A DNA stretch of 64,000 bases from NCBI GenBank assembly GCA_947311845.1, contig CAMZMU010000041.1:119188100-119252099 (forward strand), given 5' to 3'. Every line of letters begins with the position of its first letter. Within the stretch, counting starts at the first letter, position 1. This document shows positions 1 through 10,346 of this stretch, piece after piece. Below the pieces are notes generated by a model that saw only the letters and a program-made list of their open reading frames with translations, ran no database searches and was not told the DNA's origin. The position numbers and the translations under genes are program-made. The stretch is from Poa pratensis. Lineage: Eukaryota > Streptophyta > Magnoliopsida > Poales > Poaceae.

Positions 1-1
1 G

Positions 2-64
2 CAGTTTGTGAGCCAAAAACCCAAGTCAGCTACTGCAACAGCAGAAGACGCGGAAACTGACTAG
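2..64 (+). CDS. possible 3' terminal codons of an upstream gene
   Basis: The window opens in a frame that reads 20 codons ending in a hydrophilic, acidic tail (about QFVSQKPKSATATAEDAETD) and a TAG stop at 62-64. The next several hundred bases are AT-rich and free of long ORFs, as a 3' UTR would be. The residue mix looks like a normal protein C terminus, but 20 codons cannot establish it and no family is recognisable. Confidence 0.3.
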   Translation, partial: QFVSQKPKSATATAEDAETD

Positions 65-990
65 CAACGTTGTTAACTCATGATTGTACTTTTGATACTA
101 ACCTTCCCAGGTGAGGGAGGGCATTTAAGTAACTGGTAAGAGTGAAAGGCTGGCAAAAGTTTTCCTTCCAGGGCTAGCCTTTTGTACAAGTGTCCGGTAT
201 ACACCTTTGTCGGTTGTTTATTGACAATCCTTTGGCTGTAAAGCGTGTCGAATTAAAAGAATGCTCAGGGGAAAATAGGAAGTCGGTGCAGATATCCAGA
301 TTTTCTTCACTTATTTTTTGTGTTAGATGTTTCTGGGTGTCATACATCCTTACAATAGCTGTAGACCTAAGTCAGCAAGCCTTACTTCCTTACATGAGCA
401 TGTCCAGTGTCATTGTTCACCCATGTAATTATGTTTTCCCTTAATATATTCCTCATGTGAGATAATTGAAATCCTGGCTACTTATTCTTTTGTTCTTTTC
501 AAAGCGCTGTTTGAATGGTGGTTTTTTACTTTCTCATTCTTGTGGTAAATTTTGTCTGCTTCCTGTGAAATTCCTGTGAAACATTTGGGGGGAATTCCTC
601 GCTTCCAAACAAGCCATACACTACTCTATCTAGCTGAGTACTATAGCAAGTAATGAACACTTGTCTTTCTCCAACCATGCTTGCCTAGATGCTTTACCTG
701 CCTTGCACTCTGCAATTCAGTACAAATGCACTTCCCAATCCTTCAAACATGTCACTCATCTTGCTCCATTATTACCACGGTATCAAGCAAAAAGCTTGCT
801 AACACTTTTGAACTCCATGAAACAAGGTGTCATTCACAACACAAACATATATAATGGTCAGTGGTGGCCGATTTCTATAGACGGATTACATTTTTTGCTG
901 CCAATTCAAGAGCATCTTCTCTTTACACCCTGCTGCTCAATATTCCTTCTCAGCTTGCACCTCAAGTTTCGCACATTGTTGCTGCACTTC
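65..990. other. intergenic / possible 3' UTR then promoter region
   Basis: AT-rich sequence with no convincing gene. The first few hundred bases could be the 3' UTR of the gene ending at 64. The last few hundred precede the extensin-like gene and would contain its promoter. An open frame across 661-1140 lacks an ATG start and shows no protein-like character. Confidence 0.5.
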
Positions 991-996
991 TCGGCT

Positions 997-1003
997 TATA
1001 AAA
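997..1003 (+). promoter_or_regulatory. TATA box of the extensin-like gene
   Basis: TATAAAA within ggcTTATAAAAcc, about 100 bases before the ATG at 1101. This predicts transcription starting near 1030 and a 5' leader of roughly 70 bases, usual for a plant gene. Confidence 0.7.
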
Positions 1004-1100
1004 CCGGCAGCTCCGGCCCACACCAAGCTCGATCGCAGGAATCTCATTCCCCACCTGCACCAAGCAAAGCTCTCGGCACCGTTCTGTCAGGGTGGCGGCA

Positions 1101-1700
1101 ATGGAGGGACCAAGAGCGGCGGCAATGGTGGTGTCGGTGATCGCCCTGGTCTTGTGTTCAACTGTCCAGGTGGCTGTGGCCGGAGGTGATCAGGAACAGC
1201 CGGCGGCGGGTGGGCCGGAGGCGAGCCTGCTGTGCATCAGCAAGTGCGGGACGTGCCCAACGGTGTGCACGTCGTCGCCTCCACCATCGCCTCCTGCGGC
1301 GTCGACATCAACGCCGTCGCCTCCCTCGCCTCTGATGTCGATCCTCCCGCTGCCCACGCCGGCTCCCCCGCCGCCGTACCTGTCGCTGCTGCTCCCGCCA
1401 CCGTCGTCATCATCATCGGACGGGTACGACCACGACCAGTCCCCGCCGTCGTCACCTCCACCGAAGAGCAGCGGCGGATCATCGTCGTCGTCTTCACCCT
1501 CCGCTCCGTCCTCGCACTTCTCGTCACCGCCGTCCCCGCCTTCGTCGTCCAACTCCAACCCGTACTACTACTTCTACCTCTCCGGGAGCACCAGGAGCTG
1601 CAGCAGCGGCGCGGCGAACGTCTACGCGGTTTCATCCTGGCTCTGCTCCTGCCCGCCCTCACCTTTTGGAGGTGAGGTGTTCGACTGTGGGTCGTCGTGA
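1101..1700 (+). CDS. secreted proline/serine-rich extensin-like protein
   Basis: 199-residue protein starting at the first ATG after the TATA box. Residues 1-27 form a signal peptide (MVVSVIALVLCSTVQVAVA core, cleavage probably after A27), so it should enter the secretory pathway and the cell wall. A short cysteine cluster follows (CISKCGTCPTVC, about residues 47-58). Next come about 100 residues of Pro/Ser with SPPP-like runs that could be hydroxylated and glycosylated, then a YYYFYLSG motif and a cysteine-containing C terminus. Small plant hydroxyproline-rich proteins with an N-terminal Cys cluster and a C-terminal YYYFY motif share this order; the match is from memory. It is a single exon with very GC-rich codons. 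Antisense ORFs over it only mirror its composition. There are no leucine-rich repeats, so it is not an LRX protein. Confidence 0.8.
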   Translation: MEGPRAAAMVVSVIALVLCSTVQVAVAGGDQEQPAAGGPEASLLCISKCGTCPTVCTSSPPPSPPAASTSTPSPPSPLMSILPLPTPAPPPPYLSLLLPPPSSSSSDGYDHDQSPPSSPPPKSSGGSSSSSSPSAPSSHFSSPPSPPSSSNSNPYYYFYLSGSTRSCSSGAANVYAVSSWLCSCPPSPFGGEVFDCGSS

Positions 1701-3510
1701 CCATTCCGATAAACTATCGGTGTGTTTGTTTATAGTACTGTCAGTTCTTTTTTTCGTCAGATTCGGAAGCTAGCAACAAGTTGCTGACTAGTACTAGTTT
1801 GTACTTGTGTAATGGTGCCACGTTTACTTATTTAACTATTGAAATGCATATAGTGTTTGTTTTTCTCCTAATTAGTCCCTCTGTGGTTTGTGGATGGAAA
1901 GATAATTGAGCCTGCCAGTTGCAACCTTGACGATCTTTGGGAGCAAATGTTTACGTCCTACGGGTATTCCTGTGTAGGTGAAAAATGTGCTTGCACCATA
2001 ATTTGTGTGGCCGTCGATGGGGAGCTCTCGAGATCACTCTGCTCACCTTTGTAACCTCCCACCACATAAGACAAGTTGAGGGGCTTCTTCCTTCTCAAGT
2101 CTAGTTTTTTTACTATATAATTTTCGTGGTTAATTGGCGCGGAGTGCATTTTCAGTTCTTTCTATGCTTGTTTTATCGTATCTTTAACAACCATATTTCC
2201 GCAGTGGAGAATGGCTCTATTTTGACATTTTTTTTGGCTAACAACCAGTGTTTACTAGATTATAAGAAGAAAGGAAGAACAATGGTTGACACCCATGGCA
2301 CCCAACACATTGCGATAGTCGATAGAATGGATCTCAGAGGGATCAGATAGCCACACACTATTATGCACCACCTGGCCCACGCAAGTGTACGGTTACCAAA
2401 GGACACCTTCATTAGAAAACATGACATGAACAACAAAAACTAAAAATGCAAAGAGGGCAACAAAGAAAACAAAATTACAAACATTCCCTCTTCTTTGTGA
2501 AGTTTTTGGAATGATGGCGTGAACTCGCCCCACTGCAGTCGATGTACGACCACCTATTTCGTTGTGTCTACACCGGCGCCGAATCAAAGCTTGCACCTTG
2601 GCGCATATGTAAATAGTGCACGAAGGGACACACCTCCATCATAAAACACATGGACTTCCGCATGATCAACAAGTCACACAAAGGCTCCCATGTTGCTGCC
2701 GTTGACCAGGAAAGACTTGACCTCCACACATCATAAACCAATCTCATCCAGGTTTATGGGAGGGGTGTGTGTGTGGGGGGGGGGGGGGGGGGGGGGGGGG
2801 GGGTAGGGTTTGATCCTTACCGTGACATCATAAAACGGTCCATTTCATAAAAACATCAAAGTTTCGATTTTATTCAGCCAGATTGATGCTTCGCTCCAAA
2901 TGTTCTAAGAGTAAATTGCATGGAACGATGACTTTTGAAGTTATGGGTATTCAGAAGCAACACTTTTGGATTTTTTTGCACAAAACAACCGCTTTGTGGG
3001 GGTTTAAAGTTGCGGTACCCTAGTGGTCCTGCAATTTTGAAAGTGGTGACTTCGTTACACCTACATGCAAACTAAAACTGAGAAATGTTGGTTTTGTGCA
3101 CCAAAACAATTTCTAAAGTGGTGGTTCCGTACATCTATAGCACCCAAAAGTGAGAGTTTTGTGCAATTTGATTGCGTTTTTGTAACTACGCCTCGATGAG
3201 CCCACTAATTTCGATTGCAGATTGCACTCCACCGCTATGACTATGACCGTTGGATATAGAGGACCAGAGAAACCCCTGTTGCTGCCATACGAGGTGATTC
3301 GAGCTTTCGAGGCATGAAGATGCTTTTGCCGGAAGAGGTTGTTCGAGTCATGAAGATGCTTTTGCCAGAAGAGATTTCCATTTTGGCACAAAGTGTTTTT
3401 AGTTAGTTTCTCCCTCCAGACTCTCATAGACCGTGATCTTGGTTTGTGATCCTTGCTCACCACTCGCTAGAGAATAGGACCACTCTCGACACATCAAACT
3501 CGTAACCGGG
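1701..3510. other. intergenic DNA after the extensin-like gene
   Basis: The first 150-200 bases are the likely 3' UTR. The remainder has no gene that I recognise. It includes the long G run at 2775-2803 and a low-complexity stretch around 2900-3190. The short ORFs here are chance frames. Confidence 0.6.
2775..2803. repeat. 29-base G homopolymer
   Basis: An uninterrupted run of 29 G directly after a short GT repeat (gtgtgtgtg). It is too long to be ordinary composition. It is a likely hypervariable site and a place where sequencing or assembly can miscount. Confidence 0.9.
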
Positions 3511-3514
3511 TCCA

Positions 3515-5220
3515 ACTACAAACATATCTTGTTAGGTTCCCTTATTTTCTCACGATTGTGAAATAGGAAAGTCGTACACCAAAATCTCAAATTGATTCGA
3601 AGCGACCCATTGTACCATGCCCAACTTCCCTGAAAATACCAATAGAGAAATACAAATTCTACTTTGTTTAATCTTGGCTCCACTGAAAAGATTAACACTA
3701 CTATGTGATCACCCATGCCATAACACAATGCAAAGGAGAACACATAAATAATTATTACTAATTTTAAAAGGTATGGGCCAGAAGGAACCCAAAGCTAAAT
3801 TAATACGTACCAAGCAATGGGATTACATCTTATAGTGGGGCCCCTAAAATATAAAAATTTATAGCGAAGACCTTGAGTTTTACAACAGGGACCATCGACG
3901 GAAATTTGATAATGCGACCGAGTCCTTCTCCACTGCAAACACATTGTTGATGTGAGCTCCACGGTCGGACCAGACTATCCACCGTCATGGACAAACCACT
4001 TAGGGAGGAGAGCCTCTTGACGTTTGGTTGAAGCAGAAGATCCTCCTTTTTGGTTAATGGCCAAGAGGAAGAGCAGCATGCATCACATAAACTGAATGAG
4101 ATGACTAGTTGATGCCATGGCCAAGGAGGGCCGTCCTTCGGCCAGACGAAACAATGGCGAGGTGCTGGCGACGTAAGAGGAGCTACTAGGGTTGAACCCC
4201 TGAGGATGAGAACAACTTCACGTCCCCACAACGTAGATCGAAGGTGAGACTCAGTCCATCTTTCTCGTTATCTCCATCTCCATGATGGAGAAGTGAGGGA
4301 GGAGAGACGGCCAAATCTATCTGATCCGAGACACGATCGAGATTATTTGGGGTGCTTTCACCACATCTTGACCCGAACACAACTGACCACCCTGGACGAC
4401 TGCTGGGGTGAGGGGGAGGGAAGCTGGGAACCAGATTCCGTCTGCAGACGCCTAGATGCATAACCATTGCATCACGTCAAATACCATGACGACCAAACCT
4501 ACATGAACCCTAGACCTATGACTAAATGTGGCATATACAGAGGTGGGAGAGGATTCAAGCCTCCCCCTCCACATCGACAGAAGAGTCGAGAGAGGAGACA
4601 GAAGAGTGACAATGAGCGGAAGAAACAAGAACAAGAACCAACATCTCATTTTCATGCATGCACTACCATAAGAAAATAACGGCATCATCGGGATTCTTTG
4701 CATAAAGAAAAAAATTAAAATTGTTTTACCATTTAAACCGTGAATCCAATTCACGACCCATCTCCACCGCCGGACTCGAAGAGCTTTTCGAAACTAGATC
4801 TCATATTGATATGTTGCGATGTTATTTTTTCGCCCTCAAAGTTGCTACATGTAAATTGACACGAGGTAACTTATTGCTAAAATGTTTGCAACTAAGCCTT
4901 TTCTTTGTTCAAAGTCGTCCTGGTAACAAAATTAATGGTGAAAACTGATTGTTATATTTGCAGAATATTTGGGCTACACAGCATTTTAAAGTAAGAAATC
5001 GAGATAAATTCAGCTTGATGTCCCTGTGTGTATCTAACAACTTTTTGTTGTGACCGTGACTATATATCTAGTCATTGAACGTATGGAGTGCTTGAAGCGT
5101 CGCACAAGGAACTATTGAGAGAATGTTACCGTAAATTCAATTCTAGCGCCAACAATTTTACACCAAACTTGGTAGACTTAAAAACTCCACTTGAGATTGA
5201 GGTACTCTAATATTCTAATA
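3515..5220. other. left part of the duplicated segment plus unassigned insert
   Basis: About 3515-3680 aligns by eye with about 15025-15130 plus 15392-15410 (shared words such as ccctattttct, ccatgcccaacttccct and agaaatacaa). This suggests the direct duplication starts here. About 1.5 kb (roughly 3690-5200) has no counterpart in the right copy and contains no gene or transposon end that I can identify. Confidence 0.45.
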
Positions 5221-5315
5221 TAAACCCAAAGCAAATCAAATTAAGCATCGTAGCTGTCCGATTTTATTCTCCTCTGTGCATACCGCTCCGCTACGACCAA
5301 TAACTAATCGGGGTA

Positions 5316-6011
5316 TCAGTACATCCATTGCTGAAGCGGCGGGATCGCGGGGCAGCCATGGAACGCCGCGGCGAACGCCTCCCTCTGCCGCTGCATCTCC
5401 GCCGCCATTGCGCGCAGGTGGAGCAGCTGCAGCTGCTGGTGCCGCATCGCGACCACGACAGCAGTCTCCCTCCTCTGCGCTCGTGGCGGTTTCGCACCTG
5501 CATGGAATGCGTGGACGTTTGTTCAGACTGGCGCCGTCGTTGCCGTCGCCGCCATGGAGACAAGCTCGCGTGGCCGGAACACGCCGATGCCGGTACTGTG
5601 GAACCTCGCCGGAGGATGGCTGTTCACCGCAGCCGCCATTTCAAACCTCGGCTCACGCGGCGCAGTACCGTTCCAGCCGGAAGTGGCCGGCGTAGCTCCG
5701 TGTCCGCCGCCTGCAGGGGCGCTGCTCCCGTACCCCATGCCAGAACGGGGATGCTGCGAGTGCGGACGAGAGGCGCGCTGCTGTTCCCTCGCGGTGTCGA
5801 GGCCGAGGATGCAGACGAGGTGCGCGGAGAGGTCCTTCATGACACAGGCGGCGTGGTCGTCGTCGCGGAGCCTCACCGCGCAAGAAGAAGGCGGGGCGCC
5901 GCCGCCGGCCACGACGATGCCCACGTCCGCCCAGATTTCCTGCGGCAGCAGCCGGTGGACGACGTCGTCCAGATCCCCCACGTAGTAGTCCTCAGACATT
6001 GTCATTGCCAT
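5316..6011 (-). pseudogene. left member of a duplicated gene pair, splice donor lost
   Basis: The ATG at 6011 opens a frame (to 5523, 162 codons) starting MAMTMSEDYYVGDLDDVVHRLLP. It matches the right copy at 15531-16374 through the GTGVF-PR motif. The right copy then has about 20 more codons, a GT donor and an intron. Here that stretch is missing, and exon 1 runs directly into sequence matching the end of the right copy's intron, stopping at 5523. The old exon 2 is still present at 5316-5497, with its TGCAG acceptor, a basic/Gln-rich helix (LRAMAAEMQRQREAFAA) and a stop at 5316-5318. No GT in the right place can rejoin the frame. The product is either a 162-residue protein with a new tail or the gene is dying. 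The family and function are not recognised. Confidence 0.7.
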
Positions 6012-6122
6012 TGCTTGTCGTGGTTGCAGCGGAGGAGGTGGCAGAGGATCGATGGAGGGGGAGATCGAGGAGGCGTAGCAGGGTGCATGGGGAAGTGGAG
6101 AGGTAAGAAGAGGACGTGGGCA

Positions 6123-6129
6123 TTTTATA
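6123..6129 (-). promoter_or_regulatory. TATA box of the left paralogue
   Basis: TATAAAA on the minus strand, 112 bases before the ATG at 6011. The same box and its flanks (gggcattttata on the plus strand) are kept in the right copy at 16522-16528, so the promoter was duplicated with the gene. Confidence 0.65.
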
Positions 6130-6504
6130 GCGCATATGACGACGAGAGGGATTGGAATTAATGCCAGCGTGTGCTTTTTCTTTCACACTAAATTTACCCA
6201 GCTCATTTCCCCACGTTCGGCGTGCCTTTCGTGCGTGCGTTTTTACTGGGGCTATTCGTGATTTTTGTTGGTGAAAAATGTGGCCGACTTGTAGCCACTA
6301 GCCAGTGTCATAATCCATCGCATGGAAGTCGTTCGTTGGTATGGAGTACCTATTTTTACGAGTTTGGGTTTTTAGGCGTGTATAAACGTGATATCAACCA
6401 GCTGAATGCAGTCAACGGGTAAAAATGCAGTAAACCGGTGACGTTAAAGAGTCATGGTCCTACGAAAAAGGAGATCAATATATTCTGGAACGTGGTTATA
6501 TTTT

Positions 6505-6519
6505 CATTTCTCAATTCTT
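6505..6519. repeat. LINE target-site duplication, left copy
   Basis: catttctcaattctt, repeated exactly at 13643-13657. The two copies bracket the LINE. The right paralogous segment has related sequence, uninterrupted, near 17610-17640. Confidence 0.92.
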
Positions 6520-6700
6520 TTTTTAGATACGAGGCCAAAGGCCCGACTTTAGATTAATAAAGCCCTTAGTTAAGGTAGCATATTACAGACACAGACAACA
6601 ACCAGTGGCTTAGCGGCCTAGATAGACAAAGTCATAAACACGAGCACGCAGGCTCAGGCCAACACAACTCAACAAGAGCTTACAACGACAGCAAACTACA

Positions 6701-9700
6701 CTAGTTTCTTGCGTTATTTGGAGGAGAGTGCGTCTTGATGTAGATATCCTTGAGTCGCTCCATTATCACCTCCGTCATCCCCAGATCCTTAGGCCTTAGC
6801 AGCGGGCGCCACTGCTGCAAAATGAGACGTGTTTTGAAGATCAAATCAGCAGGTTGGCGAGGGAAAATATCTTCAATGGTGAACTTATTTCTGACAGTCC
6901 AGAGCACCCAGCTCTGTGCTGCAAACAAGATCCACACAATACGCCTAGCTTTCTTATTCAAAGAACTGAACATGCTGTAAAAGTGCGTGAAAGAACTAGG
7001 GTTCCAGTTAACATCGATCAGTTCACGGCAGACACTCCACATAAAGAGAGCAAGATGACAATTAAAGAAAATATGGTCAGCATCCTCCGGCTGAGCACAC
7101 AAGGCACACATACCATCTGATGGTCCCTTGCGCAGCTTAATATTATCATTAGATGGGAGCCTCCCCTTGATCAGCTGCCAGGTAAAGATCTTAATTTTAA
7201 GCGGGATAGGGGAGGACCAAATAGTGTTTGCGTAAGGGAACTCTTCCCTTTGGCAAATCTTCTTATAAAGAGAGGACACCGAAAATTCTCCAGAGGGTTC
7301 CAACGCCCAGCACACTGTATCATGGTCATGCACAGGACAAAGTTCATCAATTTCCCTCCTAAGGTTGTTCCATTGCACAATTTCTGCCGGACCAAAGGTC
7401 CTTCTAAAGCTCAGTCTCCAAGAACCACCACTGTGGGCTTGGGCCACCGAGACAGAGGGATTAGCACAGATTTCAAACAGCCTAGGGTACCTGGTTTGGA
7501 GAGGGGTCTCCCCAACCCACCAGTCAGCCCAGAACAGAATGTTTTCACCATTTCCTAAGGAGAATTTAGCACCTAACTTGAACAGGTGTTTGATTTTATG
7601 GAGGCTGCGTCAGAACTGGGACCCTCCCACTGGAGCACAGTTAAAGAAATTGTCTGTATTTTCATATTTAGCTTTCAGTAATTTGACCCACAGCGCGTCC
7701 TGGTTGCTATCGTCCAGGAAACGCCAAATCCATTTAATCATAAGGGCTTTATTCAGTGCCCTTGTATCTGTAACCCCAAGACCCCCTTGGTCTTTTGGTT
7801 TACACACCTCAGGCCATCTCACCCAGTGGTATTTGCGTTTCTCTCCCACACCTTCCCAAAAGAAGCGAGCCAAGTGTTTATCAAAACCCGCATGAGTGCC
7901 TTCTGCTAGCAGAAACAAGCTCATGGCAAACATCGGTAGACTAACTAATGAGAAGGAAGTGAGGGTTAGCCTTGCCGCAGAGGACATAAATCTGCCTTGC
8001 CAAGGGTCAACTCTATGGCCGACCACACCCACCAGGCTTTCCCAATCTGCCAGCGAGAGTTTATGATCAGATAAAGGGAAACCAAGATAAGTCATAGGGA
8101 AGGTCCCAGTCTTACAATTCAGGAGGTTGGCCACTCTGGCTTGCTCCTACTGAGACACTCCAGTCAAAATCACCTCACTCTTGAGGTAGTTAATCTTCAG
8201 ACCCAAAAGCAACTCAAAGCAGATTAGCAGAAACTTCAAGTTAATAATCGAATTGGGATCGTTCTGAATGAGCAAAATCGTGTCATCAGCATATTGAAGG
8301 TGTGACACCCCACCCGGGATTAGGTGAGGCACCACCCCTTTGATATGACCTGCCCCTCTGGCCTTGTCAAGAATGGCAGCAAGAGAATCAACCACAAAAT
8401 CAAATAACAGTGGGGAGATTGGGTCGCCTTGCCTAACCCCTCTCTTATTCCTAAAATAAGGGCCAATTTCACCATTGATATTGATCGTGGTCTGACCCCC
8501 AGTAACCAAGTCCATCAGTCTGTGAATTGTGCCTGACTCGAAGCCTTTCCTCGTGAGCACTTCACGAAGGAACGACCAATTGACACGGTCATACGCCTTT
8601 TCAAAGTCTAACTTCAGGATGACAGCCTTCAAGTTTTTAGTCTGCAACTCGTGCAGAATCTCGTGAAGGGCCAGAGCGCCATCCTGAATGAACCTGCCCT
8701 TGATGAAAGCAGATTGGGATAAGGAAATGACTCGATGCGCTATCGGAGTCAATCTCAGAGCATATGCTTTGGCCACAAATTTGAAAATAACATTAATCAG
8801 CGCAATAGGTCTATATTGCTTGATTTCCTCAGCCCCAGGCACTTTGGGGATGAGGGACAGAGCTCCCATATTTAATCTAGAGATATCCAGCATACCCAGG
8901 GCAAAACCATTGAGAATGTGCAGAACCAGATTCTTAAGCATTGGCCAGAACGTTTTAAAGAAGATGACAGGCAGACCATCTGGGCCCGGGGCCGTATCTG
9001 CTTTTGTGCTAGAAAGCACCATGTCCAACTCCTCAGGCAAAAAGGAGAGAGACATGCTCAGGTTTTCCGCCTCCGACACTCTGTCATTTGGGTTATCCCA
9101 CACATTATTGGCAAGGGAAAGGAGCTTTGGTTCCTCCGCACCCATCAGCTCCCGATAGAAGGAGTAGATGTGCTCCTGGATCTCACCTTTCGATTGCAAC
9201 TCACCCTGAGGTGCAGAAAGACGCAAAATAACACATTTCCTACGTCTGCCATTAGCGATGGCATGGAAATAGGCCGTGTTAGCGTCCCCTTTAAGCGTCC
9301 AATTAAGGCGGCCACGCTGGCGCCAATATTCCTCCTCCTGGGCAAAGATTTGGACCATTTGGTCCTCCAGGTGATACCTGAGAGCCCAGCCATCTTCATC
9401 TAAGCCCGCATTATCTGCCTCCAGATCCAACGCTTGAATCTGGGACAGTAGGGTTTGCTTCCTAACTCTAGCCTCTTTGCCCTGATTAGCACCCCAACCC
9501 TTAAGAAACCGCCTCAGGCCCTCAGCCAGATAGTGCCAGAGGTCAATGGGATCCCGGAGGTGCTTCGGCTCATTAAGCAAGGCCAGCCACCGCTGCACCA
9601 CCAGGTCTTTAAATCCTGGCATCACTAGCCAGCTGGACTCAAAGAAAAACCTATTAGGTCTCGGGGCTAAGGACTCTCCTGTATCGAGAAGCAAAGGGTT

Positions 9701-10344
9701 GTGATCCGAGCCCAGCCTAGTTTCAGCAACCAAAGAGGACAAAGGGAACTGTCCCTCCCACACTGGGGAGACCAGCACCCTGTCAAGGACACTCCTAACA
9801 GGGCTCATGATCTCTCAATCTCTTTTAGGCCCAGTCTTGCAATACAATCGTTAAATAGGTGGACCCTAGGCCAATTAATATTGTTATTATTCTTGTCGTT
9901 GGCACCCCTGATCAGGTTAAAGTCACCACTTATACACACAGGATAAGCAGCAGAGTTGACTAAACTCTCTAGTTCAGCAAGGAAAGCCGGAGAGCGAGAA
10001 TGGTCAGCCGGACCATAAACCCCTATAAAGTTGAACTTGAATTTTGACTGCCTATGATAAAGGGCTGTGCTAATGGCAAACTCTCCTTTAGAGAGAGCTC
10101 CAACTTCCAAGGAGCTGTCTCTAAAACCAACCAGCATGCCACCAGAGTGGCCAATCGCTGGTATCCAATCCCAAAAGAACTTGTCACCCATCTCTAGGGA
10201 TTCAAGTTCATGCATAGAAAAGTCCTGTTTTATTGTTTCCTGGAGACAAAGGATATCAATTTTAAATTTCCTTAAGTAGTCTCTGAGCTGGGTTCTTCGG
10301 CCACTGCGATTGAACCCCCTCGGATTCCAGCATAGACACCGCAT
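6701..10344 (-). pseudogene. LINE ORF2: endonuclease - reverse transcriptase - zinc finger
   Basis: In order on the minus strand: an APE-type endonuclease (from 10344: CWNPRGFN, LCLQETI, GDFNLIRG, then GSDHNP after a break), reverse transcriptase (KLDFEKAYDRVNW, GVRQGDPISPLLF, LQYADDTILL) and a C-terminal zf-RVT domain (CALCAQPEDADHIFFNC, ending at 6701). Three lesions interrupt it. At about 9805-9808 the frame changes and a short piece between the endonuclease D-N and SDH motifs seems deleted. There is an in-frame TAG at 8147-8149 and an in-frame TGA at 7610-7612. The protein would nick target DNA and prime reverse transcription there. The ATG overlaps the ORF1 stop. Confidence 0.9.
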
Positions 10345-10346
10345 TA
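10342..10346 (-). promoter_or_regulatory. TAATG stop-start overlap joining LINE ORF1 and ORF2
   Basis: On the minus strand ORF1 ends TAA at 10346-10344 and ORF2 starts ATG at 10344-10342, sharing one A. This layout fits translation of ORF2 by termination and reinitiation, as described for the UAAUG overlap of the silkworm SART1 LINE. The layout is seen directly; the mechanism here is inferred. Confidence 0.75.

Noticed and set aside
1190..1558. Long antisense ORF over the extensin-like gene, rich in Asp and Gly
   Set aside because: Its composition is the complement of Pro/Ser codons; no signal peptide or independent promoter.
2912..3175. Inverted words gtaaattgca and tgcaattt as possible transposon ends
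   Set aside because: Too short and no target duplication.
5328..6161. 277-codon plus-strand ORF over the left paralogue
   Set aside because: It mirrors the GC-rich minus-strand gene, and the right copy does not keep the same plus frame.
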